64,000 nt of DNA from Hyphomicrobiales bacterium. GTDB taxonomy: Bacteria > Pseudomonadota > Alphaproteobacteria > Rhizobiales > Beijerinckiaceae. Made by a program: the position numbers and the translations under genes. Shown here piece after piece: positions 18,101 through 26,350 of the stretch. Numbering within the stretch: the stretch's first letter is position 1; every line of letters begins with the position of its first letter. A model generated the notes under the pieces. It saw only the letters and a list, made by a program, of their open reading frames with translations. It made no database searches and was not told the DNA's origin. The stretch lies in NCBI GenBank assembly GCA_003963405.1, contig RXIY01000007.1, positions 27,920 to 91,919 of the forward strand, written 5' to 3'.

Positions 18101-20477
18101 CCTCGCGCGGGAGAGCGTCGTCGATCTTTCGAGCTTCGGCGACAAGGAGACCATCGGCGCGTTGAAGACCGCCTCGGGCGAGGTGGTCGAGCGGCTGGAG
18201 CCGCGCGCCAACGACTGGAACGTCGCCCTCGCCCGCCGCCTGCCCGCCGGCGCCTATCGGCTGGAGCTGGAGGCGCTCGCCGCGACGCGCGAGCCCGCTG
18301 CGCAAAACGCCGAACGCGAAGACGCCGCGCAGGACGGCGAGGAAGAGACGGACGAAGCGGCGGCCGGCGAGACCGAAGCGGCGCCCGAAGGCGCCCAGGA
18401 AGCTCAAACAGGACAAGAGGCTCAAACAGGGCAAGAGGCTCAAGAGGGCCAAGAAGCCCAAGACGCGCAAGAGACTGAAACCGAGAGCGGCGTCGAGATC
18501 CGTCTGTCGGTTCTCGACGAGCAGGACGGCCCGGCGCTCGCCATGACCGGCGAGACGGTTCTCGACGGCGCCAAGGCGCAACGCCTGCTGCTGCCGACGA
18601 TCTCCGGCGACGCGCTCGCGCTTGTCGCCGCGCGTTCGGCGAGCGAGGTCGCGCTCTCCATCGAACGGCGCGACGGCGAGGGCGTCTGGCGCGTCATCGG
18701 CGTCGAGCGTGGGCTTGCGCCCGTCGCCGCCTGGCCGGCCGCGGGCGACAAAAGCGCCTGGCGCGTCACCGTTTGGCCGCTCGGCGGCGCGCGCGAGCCT
18801 GTCACAGTGGCGGCGCGCACGGTGGCGCGGCGCGCGCGCGGCGCGGGGGACGTCGCCCTCGACCCGCTTGGCGATCTCACGCCCGAGGTCTGCGTCGCCC
18901 GGATCGACGCGCCCAACGCGGCGCTCCTCGATGTCACCGCGACGCCCGGCGTCCTGGCGGGCTCGGCTCCGGGTCGGCTGCTGCGCGCGGCGCGTTCCGG
19001 CGTGCTGGCGCCTCAGGCCCCGACGCTCTGGCTGCTGGCGCGCGACTGCAAGGCGCAGGCGCATGTCGCCGCCTTCGACTGGCTCGGTCAGGAGGTTGCG
19101 CTCGATCTCGGCGAGGGCGAGCGCGCCTTTCTGCCCCCGCTCGCCGCCCCACGCGGCAAGACCCGGCTGTGGCGCGCACGCTCGACCTTCGCGCAGCCGG
19201 CGATCGACGCGGGCGCCGGCAAGGGCGTTGCGGAGGGCGTCGCGCTGGCGCTTCCCGGCGAGGCCGCGCCGCAATTGTGGAACGCCAGCGGCCCCGCTCC
19301 CATGCGCGCCGCGCTCTCGGCCATCGATATCGAGACGCGCGCGCCGATCGACGGCGGCGCCAGCTACGCCGGGCTCGTGCCGCCGATGAGCGCGCAGCCG
19401 GTCGACATGGCGTCCTCCGACGCGCCGCTCGCGCTCGATCTTGCCGGCGGCCTCGCGGCCTTTGTCGGAAAGACCGGCGTCTTCGGCGACGATGCGGCGG
19501 TCTCGCGGGTCATCCACGGCGCGGGCGCCCGCGTGCTTCTCGTCAACATGACGGCGGCGCCCCTGCCCGCGCGGATCGCCCGCACGCCCGATCCCGCCAT
19601 GAGGCTCGATGCGAAGACCGCTCTCAAACGTTTCTTCGGCGCCGCCGGCCAGCTCTCGCTTCCCCTGGACGCGCAGCCGAACGACCGCCTCGTGGTGATC
19701 GGCGCGGACGCCGCCGTCGTCTCGCGCAGCGGGCGCGTGTGGCGCGGCCGCGACCTTGCGCTCGACGGCGCGGGCGAGGTCGTCCTCGATTACAAGCCCG
19801 GCCTCGTCGCCGCCTGGATCGAGCGCGGCGGCGTCGCGCCCTGGCCGCAGGCCGCGGCGCGCGCGCTGGAGCTTCCCAAACGCGTGACGCTCGACGGCGC
19901 GAGCGCGCGCTTTTCCATCAGGCAGAGGACGCCCGTCATGCTCAGCGCATCGAGCGGCGCGCCGGCGCTTCTGTCCTTCACGCAGAACGGCCGGCGCGAG
20001 ACCTTCGCCTTCCCGGCGGGCGTCGAATTTCGCCACTATATGGCGGCGGGCGAGGCGACGCTCGATCTCTACGCGCCGCATGACGGCCCGCTCGGCGGCG
20101 CGCTCGACATGACAGCGCAACCGGTCATCGAGGCGCATGAGGGCGTGAACGATCCCATCGCCGTCGCCCCCGGCGCCAGCGCGCTCTTCTCCTTCGAGAC
20201 GAAGCGCGCAGGCGAGATTGGCGTCGGCATACGCGCCGAGCCCGACCGCGTGAGCGCGCGTCTGATGGACGCCAGCGGCAAGACGCTCGGCGAGGGCGTC
20301 GGTCAGGTCGTGAAACTTGCGCCCGGCCGTTACTTCCTCGAAGCGCGCGCGCCGGCCGATACGAGCGCGACGACCATCCGCGCGGCCATCGTGGGGCTTT
20401 CGCCGCCGCCCGCCGCGCCGCCCGAGGAGGTCGTAGCCGAGCTTCTCGAAAAAGCCGGACTGAAGAAGAGCAAATGA
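15189..20477 (+). CDS. Giant exported protein of unknown family, linked to alpha-2-macroglobulin and PBP1C
   Basis: 1762 residues; I do not recognise the family. AAAGGAG lies 8 nt before the ATG at 15189, but the signal peptide proper (RRLAFSLLAAGAAWLLFPAQSFA) begins at Met35 (15291), so the start could be either. The mature part appears all-beta: a recurring [L]-x-[PA]-G-x-Y-x-[LV] strand end occurs near residues 137, 248, 487, 722, 819, 926, 1019 and 1710, each ending a segment like the PPC or carbohydrate-binding beta-sandwich. A low-complexity Glu/Gln/Ala linker occupies about residues 1045-1100. Only two cysteines are seen (1235, 1287), possibly a disulfide. No membrane anchor or catalytic motif is visible. 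The alpha-2-macroglobulin gene starts 25 nt downstream, so co-transcription is likely. I infer a periplasmic partner of that protein. Confidence 0.85.
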   Translation: MAVRNRLSGALDSFKGPVLFSTSGWRAGPRHGVFMRRLAFSLLAAGAAWLLFPAQSFAKHPPADSRPSVAVAISPRELALDRDGAALLTIPAPGRYSIRVKSPTGARIELVDMIAGPLDSAGAAGLRDGRIDALLDKGVYKLRIGAVKGATGKASVSVEPFAEAETARPALTQNAIARAELGDLQQRSYALDIKNEAPVFLEAVGRALQDLRLWDADGALVDLAFERTTVETKPGRSMNRLRLEGRVPPGRYVVTAYGGEKLVWSDGASGEPFLLHIAEPAVLAAGVAEGVIGPFGAARYEAPASYDSFRLELPEQAPARLDARRGAARDTAAIGKTSRAPVATLRLAGDAPARLDVTGHEGQTYALRALRQSNRETFEAAGPHLVSVDVAGEGGDEAPATALLARIETDGRTRVIASDMPRIGAGKAWRGKFNLSGPTSLLFEATKGGPVAIDAKGVKLRASIEPALGSLAPPRAGREGNRYDLVAGFYLLTLEPSGDSGGVVDLTIGPPGLAVSAPAALPSRASLSFGQQTLEGGGSYLILANTAPGLLTGPRVVALPAALDQGPLALHQPAGQEISLPLRLPKDGKAIARDARGADVPLSVAEEKVENDQRLVTVKIAAPETARALGLIYQPPAPSASETAAGPAKGPRASAGRPAFFDLARDETKSLPFDVAQGGLYRIETLGRLKTALRVGAAVSPKLGEGEANGPGSNGLVTAYLRAGAYRAAVTAKESAGHLGLSVAPATLAQTARIADAGEARATLAPGKGAVVPMEISRAGDYRLTLASLGRDWRARLEDADGWPLTPPGSFRRKTLHLEPGAYRLVVSPEDVEARMIARLAPIVAPAALEGHGPHPLPFETAQKLQWREPQGKDAPRLPDVWRFSLAGDSDVTLSIGEGMIGDILKGDGESVAKVVADRPFKGRLAAGDYRAEARSLAHDDRLDYEIALSSPQLQPGAPRRVDLPARLDFALARESVVDLSSFGDKETIGALKTASGEVVERLEPRANDWNVALARRLPAGAYRLELEALAATREPAAQNAEREDAAQDGEEETDEAAAGETEAAPEGAQEAQTGQEAQTGQEAQEGQEAQDAQETETESGVEIRLSVLDEQDGPALAMTGETVLDGAKAQRLLLPTISGDALALVAARSASEVALSIERRDGEGVWRVIGVERGLAPVAAWPAAGDKSAWRVTVWPLGGAREPVTVAARTVARRARGAGDVALDPLGDLTPEVCVARIDAPNAALLDVTATPGVLAGSAPGRLLRAARSGVLAPQAPTLWLLARDCKAQAHVAAFDWLGQEVALDLGEGERAFLPPLAAPRGKTRLWRARSTFAQPAIDAGAGKGVAEGVALALPGEAAPQLWNASGPAPMRAALSAIDIETRAPIDGGASYAGLVPPMSAQPVDMASSDAPLALDLAGGLAAFVGKTGVFGDDAAVSRVIHGAGARVLLVNMTAAPLPARIARTPDPAMRLDAKTALKRFFGAAGQLSLPLDAQPNDRLVVIGADAAVVSRSGRVWRGRDLALDGAGEVVLDYKPGLVAAWIERGGVAPWPQAAARALELPKRVTLDGASARFSIRQRTPVMLSASSGAPALLSFTQNGRRETFAFPAGVEFRHYMAAGEATLDLYAPHDGPLGGALDMTAQPVIEAHEGVNDPIAVAPGASALFSFETKRAGEIGVGIRAEPDRVSARLMDASGKTLGEGVGQVVKLAPGRYFLEARAPADTSATTIRAAIVGLSPPPAAPPEEVVAELLEKAGLKKSK
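18392..18480 (+). repeat. Tandem ~18-bp repeat coding for an EAQ-rich linker
   Basis: Imperfect tandem copies of an 18-base unit close to GAGGCTCAAACAGGGCAA, translated as repeats of Q-E-A-Q-T-G and related forms. The stretch uses more A and AA-ending codons than the flanking gene. Such units expand and shrink by slippage, and because they are 18 nt long they keep the frame. It likely encodes a flexible linker between beta domains. Confidence 0.7.
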
Positions 20478-20502
20478 CGTCCGCCCCGACGGACCATTTT
20501 TA

Positions 20503-23500
20503 ATGAAAGCTTCTGCGATGAAAAAGACTCTGCTGCTGTGCCTCTTCGCGGCCCTTTCATTCGCCCCGCCCTCGCGCGCCGAAGCGCCGCCGGTCTTTGA
20601 TCGCGTCCAGCGCGCCGATGGCGCGCGCATCGCGCCGGATCGCTTCCTGCGGGCCTATGATCCGCTCACTATTTTCTTTCCCGGCGACGTCGGACCGAAA
20701 GCGGGCGGTCCCGAAGACGCGCCGGCGAAATATGCGACGATCACGCCGCAGCCGGCGGGCGACTGGCGCTGGATCGGCCCGCGCGCCTTGCAATTCCGCC
20801 CGGCCGAACCGTGGAAGCCCCTCGAGCGCGTGAGCGTCAAAAGCGCAACGGACGAGCGTCGGCTCGTGACGCTGCTGCCGACGCCCTCCTCCACCAATCC
20901 GGCGGCCGACGCCGACCCGGCGCAAGACCTCACGCAGATCGCGCTGACTTTCGCGCAGCCTGTCGACGCGGCGGCGCTTGCACGTCTCGTCACGGTCGAA
21001 CTGCGCCCGGCGCCCGGCGTCTCGGCGCAGGGGGGACAGATTCTCAGCCCTTCGGCTTACGACATTCGCCCGCTCGAACGCGGCGCGCGGGGCGACGAAC
21101 AAACTTACGTTCTGCGCCTGCGCGACAGCATCGCCGACGGGCGCGTCGTCATTTTACGCCTGAAGCTTTCCGACGAACCGGGCCTCGACGACGAGACCTA
21201 TGAATTGCGCATCCGCACCGCCCTGCCCTTCGCCGTGACGGAGGCGAGTTGCGGACGCGGTTGGGACGATACGCATCAGGGCGGCGTGCTGCGCTGCGCG
21301 GCCAATGGCTTCTCCCCGGCGCCCGAGAGCGGCGCGGAAGAAGGCGGCGACGCGGCGTCGACCTATGCCGCGACGAATAAGCGCCGCCTCTCCCTCGCCT
21401 TCAACGCGCGACCCGAGACGCTCGACATTCTGCGGGCGCGCGAAGCCTTGCGCATCACGCCGCCCGTCGACGACATGGCTGTCGAAAATGACGGCGATCG
21501 TCTCAGGATCGCCGGCAAATTCCTCTCCGACACGGTCTATGAAGTCCGTATCGCGCCCGGTTCGATCAAGGACGATCGCGGCCGTCCGCTCGCCGAGACA
21601 TTCTCGCAGCGTTTCGCCTTCACGCGCGACATTCCCGCCTTGCAATGGGACGCGGGCTACGGCCTCGTCGAGCGTTACGGCGCGCAGCTTCTCCCGCTGC
21701 GCGGACGCGGCTACGACCGCGCCGACATTCGCATCCACGCCATCGACCCGCTCGCGCGCGATTTCTGGCCCTTCCCGCAGCAGGGCGTCGAAACCAGCGA
21801 CGGCGAGGCGCCGCCCTTGCCGGGCAATGAACCCGCCCGCTGGAGCGAGAGCGGCAATATCGAGGCCGAAGCGATCAAGGCGCGCATCAAATTGCTGGGG
21901 TCGCCGGCCGTCTCGCGCCTCGTCGATCTGCCGATCAAACGCAATGGCGCCGACGCGAAATTCGGCGTGGATCTGAAAGAGGACTTCGCGCGCGTGAGTG
22001 GGCGCGACCAGCCGGGAACCTATCTCGTCGGCCTGCGCCCGGTCGATCAGGAGAAGCGCAAATGGCTGCGCGTGCAGGTTACCGATCTCTCTCTTTCCGC
22101 CATCGAAGAGCCGACGCGCGTGCGCTTCGCCGTGACCTCGCTTGCGACGGCGCAGCCTGTTGGCGGCGCGCAAATCCGGGTCGAGGGCGTGAAGGACGAC
22201 AAATTTGTCACGCTCGCGACCGGAACGACGGACGAGAGCGGCTTCTTCTCATGGTCGCCAATCAAACGCGGCGACGGCGAATTGCGCCGCGTCGTCGTCA
22301 GCAAGGGCCTCGATACGCTCGTCATCGACCCGGACAGCGCGCCATCCGAATATGCGCGGGAGCTCTGGTCGAAGCCGGAGGCGCCGTGGCTCTCCTGGGT
22401 TTCCGAGAGCGATACGCCGCGCGAAGAAAAGGCGCGCACGCTTTGCCACGTCTTCTCCGAGCGGCCGATCTACCGGCCCGAGGAGCCAGCCCATATCAAG
22501 GGCTTTGTGAGAAGCTACAGGGGCGGCGCGCTCAGTCTCACGAAAACCGGCGGCGCGCTCGTCGTCACAGGGCCGAACAATCAGGAATGGCGCATCCCCG
22601 TGAAGCTCGACGCGGCGGGCGGCTTCTATCACAAATTCGACGCGCAGACGCCCGCGACCGGCGACTACTCGGTGAAATTCGAGCCGGACGCGCCGAAGGC
22701 GAAGAAAGCCGAAAAGACCGACGGCGCCGAACCGTCCGAGGGCGAAGGCGCTGAAGCCGCGCAGGATACGTCCTGCGGGCAATTCACCTTCAAGAAAGAA
22801 GCCTATCGCCTGCCGACCTTCGAGGTCGTGCTCAATGCGCCGCAGACGGTCGCGCTCGACGGGACCTTCGACGTCGATCTGCTCGCCCGCTACTTTGCAG
22901 GCGGGCTCGCGGCGGACCGTCCGGTGAAATGGCGCGCGGCGCAGTTTCCCCATGTCTTCACGCCGCCGAACCGCGAGGGCTTCCTCTTCTCGACCGACGC
23001 GCGCTTCTCCGGCGACGGCAAGTTCAAATCGACGGCCGTTCTCGAGCGCGACCAGCGCACCGACGCCGGCGGCGCCGCGCGCATGACCTTCGACGCCACG
23101 GTGGAGCCGACCGCCCAGCCGCGCCGCTATTCCATCGAGGCGACCGTGACCGGCGACGACGGGATCGAAGTGCGCAATGTGCAGAATGTCATCGCTCTGC
23201 CCCCCTTCGTGCTCGGCGTGAAGACGCCGCGCTATGTCGAGCGGCCCGGCGCCGTCACGCCCGAAATCATCGCCGTGGACGGCAAGGGCGAGACCATCGC
23301 CGGCCTCGACATGACGCTGCGCCTCATCAAGCGGAACTGGATTTCGACGCTTCAGGCGAGCGATTTCGCGCAGGGCGCCGCGAAATATGTCACGCAGACG
23401 CAGGACGAGACCATCTTCGAGCAGAAGATCACGAGCGCCAGAGAGGCGCAGAAGATCGCCCTCGAAGCCAAAAGCGCCGGCGTCTATCTCGTGCAGCTCG

Positions 23501-26340
23501 AAGCCTATGACCGCCTCAAGCGCCGCCAGCAGGTGAGCGTCGACTTTTTCGTCGGCGGCGATACGCCCGTCACTTTCGCCCGCCCGCCCGCGGCTTCCGC
23601 GACCATCACGACGGACAAGGAGAAATATGCGCCGGGCGAGACGGCGACGCTCGTCATTCAGTCGCCCTTCCAGAAGGCCCGCGCTCTTGCGATCGTCGAG
23701 CAGCCGAACGGCGTCTATGAGTACAGCTTCGTCGACATCGCCAACGGTTTCGGCCGCTTTCCGCTGACCGTGAAGAAGGAGCAGCTTCCGAAGCTCGCCG
23801 TTCACTTCCTCATCATGCGCGGGAGGCTGGAAAACAGCGCCCCGCAGCCTTCGGCCAATTTCGATCAGGGCAAGCCCGTCACCATCGCCGCGACGAAATG
23901 GATCGAGGTGACGCCCGTCAAGAACATCGTCAACGTGAAACTGGAACATCCCGCCAAGGCGCGCCCCGGCCAGGAGGTGGAAGTCACGCTGCGTCTGGCG
24001 GACGACATGGGCAAGCCGCTTGCGGGGGACGCGACATTCTGGCTCGTCGATCAGGCGGTGCTGTCGCTCGCGAAAGAGCGTCCGCTCGATCCGCTGCCCG
24101 ATTTCATCGTGGCGCGCGAGACGAAAATGGCGGCGCGCGACACGCGCAACATGGCCTTCGGCGTCATCCCGCTCGAAGAGATCGCCGGCGGCGACGGCGA
24201 GCTTCAGGAATGGGGCGCGGAAAACAACATCTCCGTGCGCAAGAATTTCACGCCCGTGCCGATCTATCTGCCGAGCGTGAAAGTCGGCGCCGATGGCGTC
24301 GCCAAGATCAAATTCACGTTGCCCGACACGCTCACGGTCTTCAAGCTGCGCGCCAAGGCGGTGAGCGGGCCGGATCGCTTCGGCGCCGCGGGCGGGGAAA
24401 TGCTCATCCGTCAGGAACTGGTGGCGCAGCCCGCCTTGCCGCGCTTCATCCGCCCCGGCGACGCCTTCGACATCGGCCTCGTCGCGCGCATCGTCGAGGG
24501 GCCGGGCGGCGCCGGCAAGGCGTCGATTGCGGCGCCTGCGCTGAAACTCGCGGGCGAGGCCGCCCGCAAAATCGACTGGGCGCAGAACCGCCCCGTGCGC
24601 GTCGATCGGCGCGCCGAGGCGCCGACCGCGCTGGAGGAGAGCGCGAAACTCGGTTTCCGCATCGAGCGCGACGCCGATCACGCCCGCGACGCGGTGGAGA
24701 TCGATCTTCCCGTCAAGCCCGACCGCGCGCCCGTGACGCATTACGAGATCGTCGAGATCGCCCCCGGCGACACGAAGACGCTTGCCGCCGTCGGCGCGCC
24801 GATGCGCGCGAAGACCTTCTCGCGCGATGTCGTCGTGGCGGCCGATCCCGCGATCGTGAAGCTCGTCGCGGGGCTCACCATGCTCGTCGATTACCCCTAT
24901 GGCTGCACGGAGCAGCGGCTCGCGCTCTCGCGCGCCGCCCTTGCGCTGAAAGGATTCTCCCCCATCCTCTCCGCCGCCGGGCTTCAGGATCGCGTTTCGT
25001 CCAGCGTGCGCAGCACGGCGCAGCAGATCGAGCAATCGATTGACGGCGACGGCCTCGTCGCCTTCTGGCCGCGCGCGCGGGGCAACGTTCTGCTCACCGC
25101 CTGGGCCTACGCCTTTCTCGCGCAGGCCGAGCGCGCCGGCGAACCGATCGACGCGACATTGCGCGACCGCCTCGCCAATATTTTGCGCCTGTCGCTGCGC
25201 TCGGATTACCCGCGCCTCCTCGGCGGCGAAGAGATGCGCGAGCGCGCGGCGGCGCTCGCCGCGCTCGCGGAAGGCGGCAAGCTCGACGAGTCCTACGTCG
25301 CCGAATTCTCGCGGCGCGCGGACTTTCTCCCCAATGAAAGCGTCGCGGAACTGGCGGCGGCGGCGGCGCGGCTGCCGGACATCGACCAGCGCATTCTCGC
25401 TTCGCTCATGGAGACGATGTGGGGCCGCGTGAAATTCGCGAACCGCAACGGCAAGCAGGTCTATGCGGGACAGGCGGGCGAAAGCGCCTCCGAGCTGATC
25501 CTGCCGTCTGAGACGCGCAACCTCGCCGAAATGCTGCGCGCGGCCGCGCGCGCCGCGCCCGCCGACCCGCGCGCGCCCGTGTTGCGTGACGCGCTGCTGC
25601 GGCTCGGCGACGGCGACGGCTGGGGCACGACGAACGCCAACGCCAGCGCGATCGAGGCGCTGGCCGAAGGATGGCGGCGCCCCCTGACGCCGATCGGCGT
25701 CGCCTTCGTGCAAGGCGGCGCGCCGATAACGGCGACGATCGACGCCAATAATCCGGTGGCGCGTCACGTCGTCGAGACCGACGCGCCGCTGACGCTCTCC
25801 AACACGTCCAACACGCCGCTCGTGGCGCTCGTCGAGACGCGCTACATGCCGGCGGAGCCCGGCGCGAGCGCCGAAGCCATAAGCGCCGGCTTCGTCGTCA
25901 CGCGGCAGAGCTGGCGCGTGAAAAGCGGCGCGACGCCGGAGAAGCTCGACGCCGCCAGCGGCGCGATACACGTCACGCAGGGCGACGTGATCGAGGAGAC
26001 GGCGGAAGTCGTGAATCCGGAAGATCGAACCTATGTGGCGATCAGCGTGCCGCTCGCGGCGGGATACGAGCCCTTGAATCCCAATATCGCCACGGCGCCC
26101 GCCGAAGCGCAGCCGTCGAGCGCGCCGACGCTGGCGCCCACATGGGTCTCCTATGGCGACGACCGCGTGCTCTTCGCCTACGACTCGCTGCCCAAGGGCA
26201 ATTACCGCTTCGCCTTCCGCCTCAAGGCGCAAACGGCGGGCGCCTATACGCAACCGCCGGCGACAGTCGAGACGATGTACAAGAAGGGCCTTCTCGGCGC
26301 GAGCGCGGGCGCCCGCGTCGACATCGCCAAGGCCCCATGA
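20503..26340 (+). CDS. Bacterial alpha-2-macroglobulin family protein with thioester
   Basis: 1945 residues. A signal peptide (KKTLLLCLFAALSFAPPSRA, from Met1 or Met6) lacks a lipobox, so the mature protein is probably soluble periplasmic, unlike lipoprotein ECAM of E. coli. The N-terminal half has tandem macroglobulin (MG) domains, including SERPIYRPEEPAHIKGFVR. The bait-type region precedes DATFWLVDQAVLSL and the A2M block near residue 1240. The thioester motif G-C-T-E-Q is intact at Cys1468-Gln1471, followed by the helical thioester domain. The family traps proteases that enter the periplasm by covalent capture. It lies between the giant gene and pbpC; the yfhM-pbpC pairing is also known in E. 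coli, suggesting defence plus wall repair. Confidence 0.95.
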   Translation: MKASAMKKTLLLCLFAALSFAPPSRAEAPPVFDRVQRADGARIAPDRFLRAYDPLTIFFPGDVGPKAGGPEDAPAKYATITPQPAGDWRWIGPRALQFRPAEPWKPLERVSVKSATDERRLVTLLPTPSSTNPAADADPAQDLTQIALTFAQPVDAAALARLVTVELRPAPGVSAQGGQILSPSAYDIRPLERGARGDEQTYVLRLRDSIADGRVVILRLKLSDEPGLDDETYELRIRTALPFAVTEASCGRGWDDTHQGGVLRCAANGFSPAPESGAEEGGDAASTYAATNKRRLSLAFNARPETLDILRAREALRITPPVDDMAVENDGDRLRIAGKFLSDTVYEVRIAPGSIKDDRGRPLAETFSQRFAFTRDIPALQWDAGYGLVERYGAQLLPLRGRGYDRADIRIHAIDPLARDFWPFPQQGVETSDGEAPPLPGNEPARWSESGNIEAEAIKARIKLLGSPAVSRLVDLPIKRNGADAKFGVDLKEDFARVSGRDQPGTYLVGLRPVDQEKRKWLRVQVTDLSLSAIEEPTRVRFAVTSLATAQPVGGAQIRVEGVKDDKFVTLATGTTDESGFFSWSPIKRGDGELRRVVVSKGLDTLVIDPDSAPSEYARELWSKPEAPWLSWVSESDTPREEKARTLCHVFSERPIYRPEEPAHIKGFVRSYRGGALSLTKTGGALVVTGPNNQEWRIPVKLDAAGGFYHKFDAQTPATGDYSVKFEPDAPKAKKAEKTDGAEPSEGEGAEAAQDTSCGQFTFKKEAYRLPTFEVVLNAPQTVALDGTFDVDLLARYFAGGLAADRPVKWRAAQFPHVFTPPNREGFLFSTDARFSGDGKFKSTAVLERDQRTDAGGAARMTFDATVEPTAQPRRYSIEATVTGDDGIEVRNVQNVIALPPFVLGVKTPRYVERPGAVTPEIIAVDGKGETIAGLDMTLRLIKRNWISTLQASDFAQGAAKYVTQTQDETIFEQKITSAREAQKIALEAKSAGVYLVQLEAYDRLKRRQQVSVDFFVGGDTPVTFARPPAASATITTDKEKYAPGETATLVIQSPFQKARALAIVEQPNGVYEYSFVDIANGFGRFPLTVKKEQLPKLAVHFLIMRGRLENSAPQPSANFDQGKPVTIAATKWIEVTPVKNIVNVKLEHPAKARPGQEVEVTLRLADDMGKPLAGDATFWLVDQAVLSLAKERPLDPLPDFIVARETKMAARDTRNMAFGVIPLEEIAGGDGELQEWGAENNISVRKNFTPVPIYLPSVKVGADGVAKIKFTLPDTLTVFKLRAKAVSGPDRFGAAGGEMLIRQELVAQPALPRFIRPGDAFDIGLVARIVEGPGGAGKASIAAPALKLAGEAARKIDWAQNRPVRVDRRAEAPTALEESAKLGFRIERDADHARDAVEIDLPVKPDRAPVTHYEIVEIAPGDTKTLAAVGAPMRAKTFSRDVVVAADPAIVKLVAGLTMLVDYPYGCTEQRLALSRAALALKGFSPILSAAGLQDRVSSSVRSTAQQIEQSIDGDGLVAFWPRARGNVLLTAWAYAFLAQAERAGEPIDATLRDRLANILRLSLRSDYPRLLGGEEMRERAAALAALAEGGKLDESYVAEFSRRADFLPNESVAELAAAAARLPDIDQRILASLMETMWGRVKFANRNGKQVYAGQAGESASELILPSETRNLAEMLRAAARAAPADPRAPVLRDALLRLGDGDGWGTTNANASAIEALAEGWRRPLTPIGVAFVQGGAPITATIDANNPVARHVVETDAPLTLSNTSNTPLVALVETRYMPAEPGASAEAISAGFVVTRQSWRVKSGATPEKLDAASGAIHVTQGDVIEETAEVVNPEDRTYVAISVPLAAGYEPLNPNIATAPAEAQPSSAPTLAPTWVSYGDDRVLFAYDSLPKGNYRFAFRLKAQTAGAYTQPPATVETMYKKGLLGASAGARVDIAKAP

Positions 26341-26350
26341 GAGGGACGCC

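Noticed and set aside
16011..20630. A ~1500-codon open frame antisense to the giant envelope gene
   Set aside because: Arg/Gly/Ala-rich composition with no recognisable domain, caused by the GC-rich third codon position of the sense gene; no ribosome site and no sense-independent signal.
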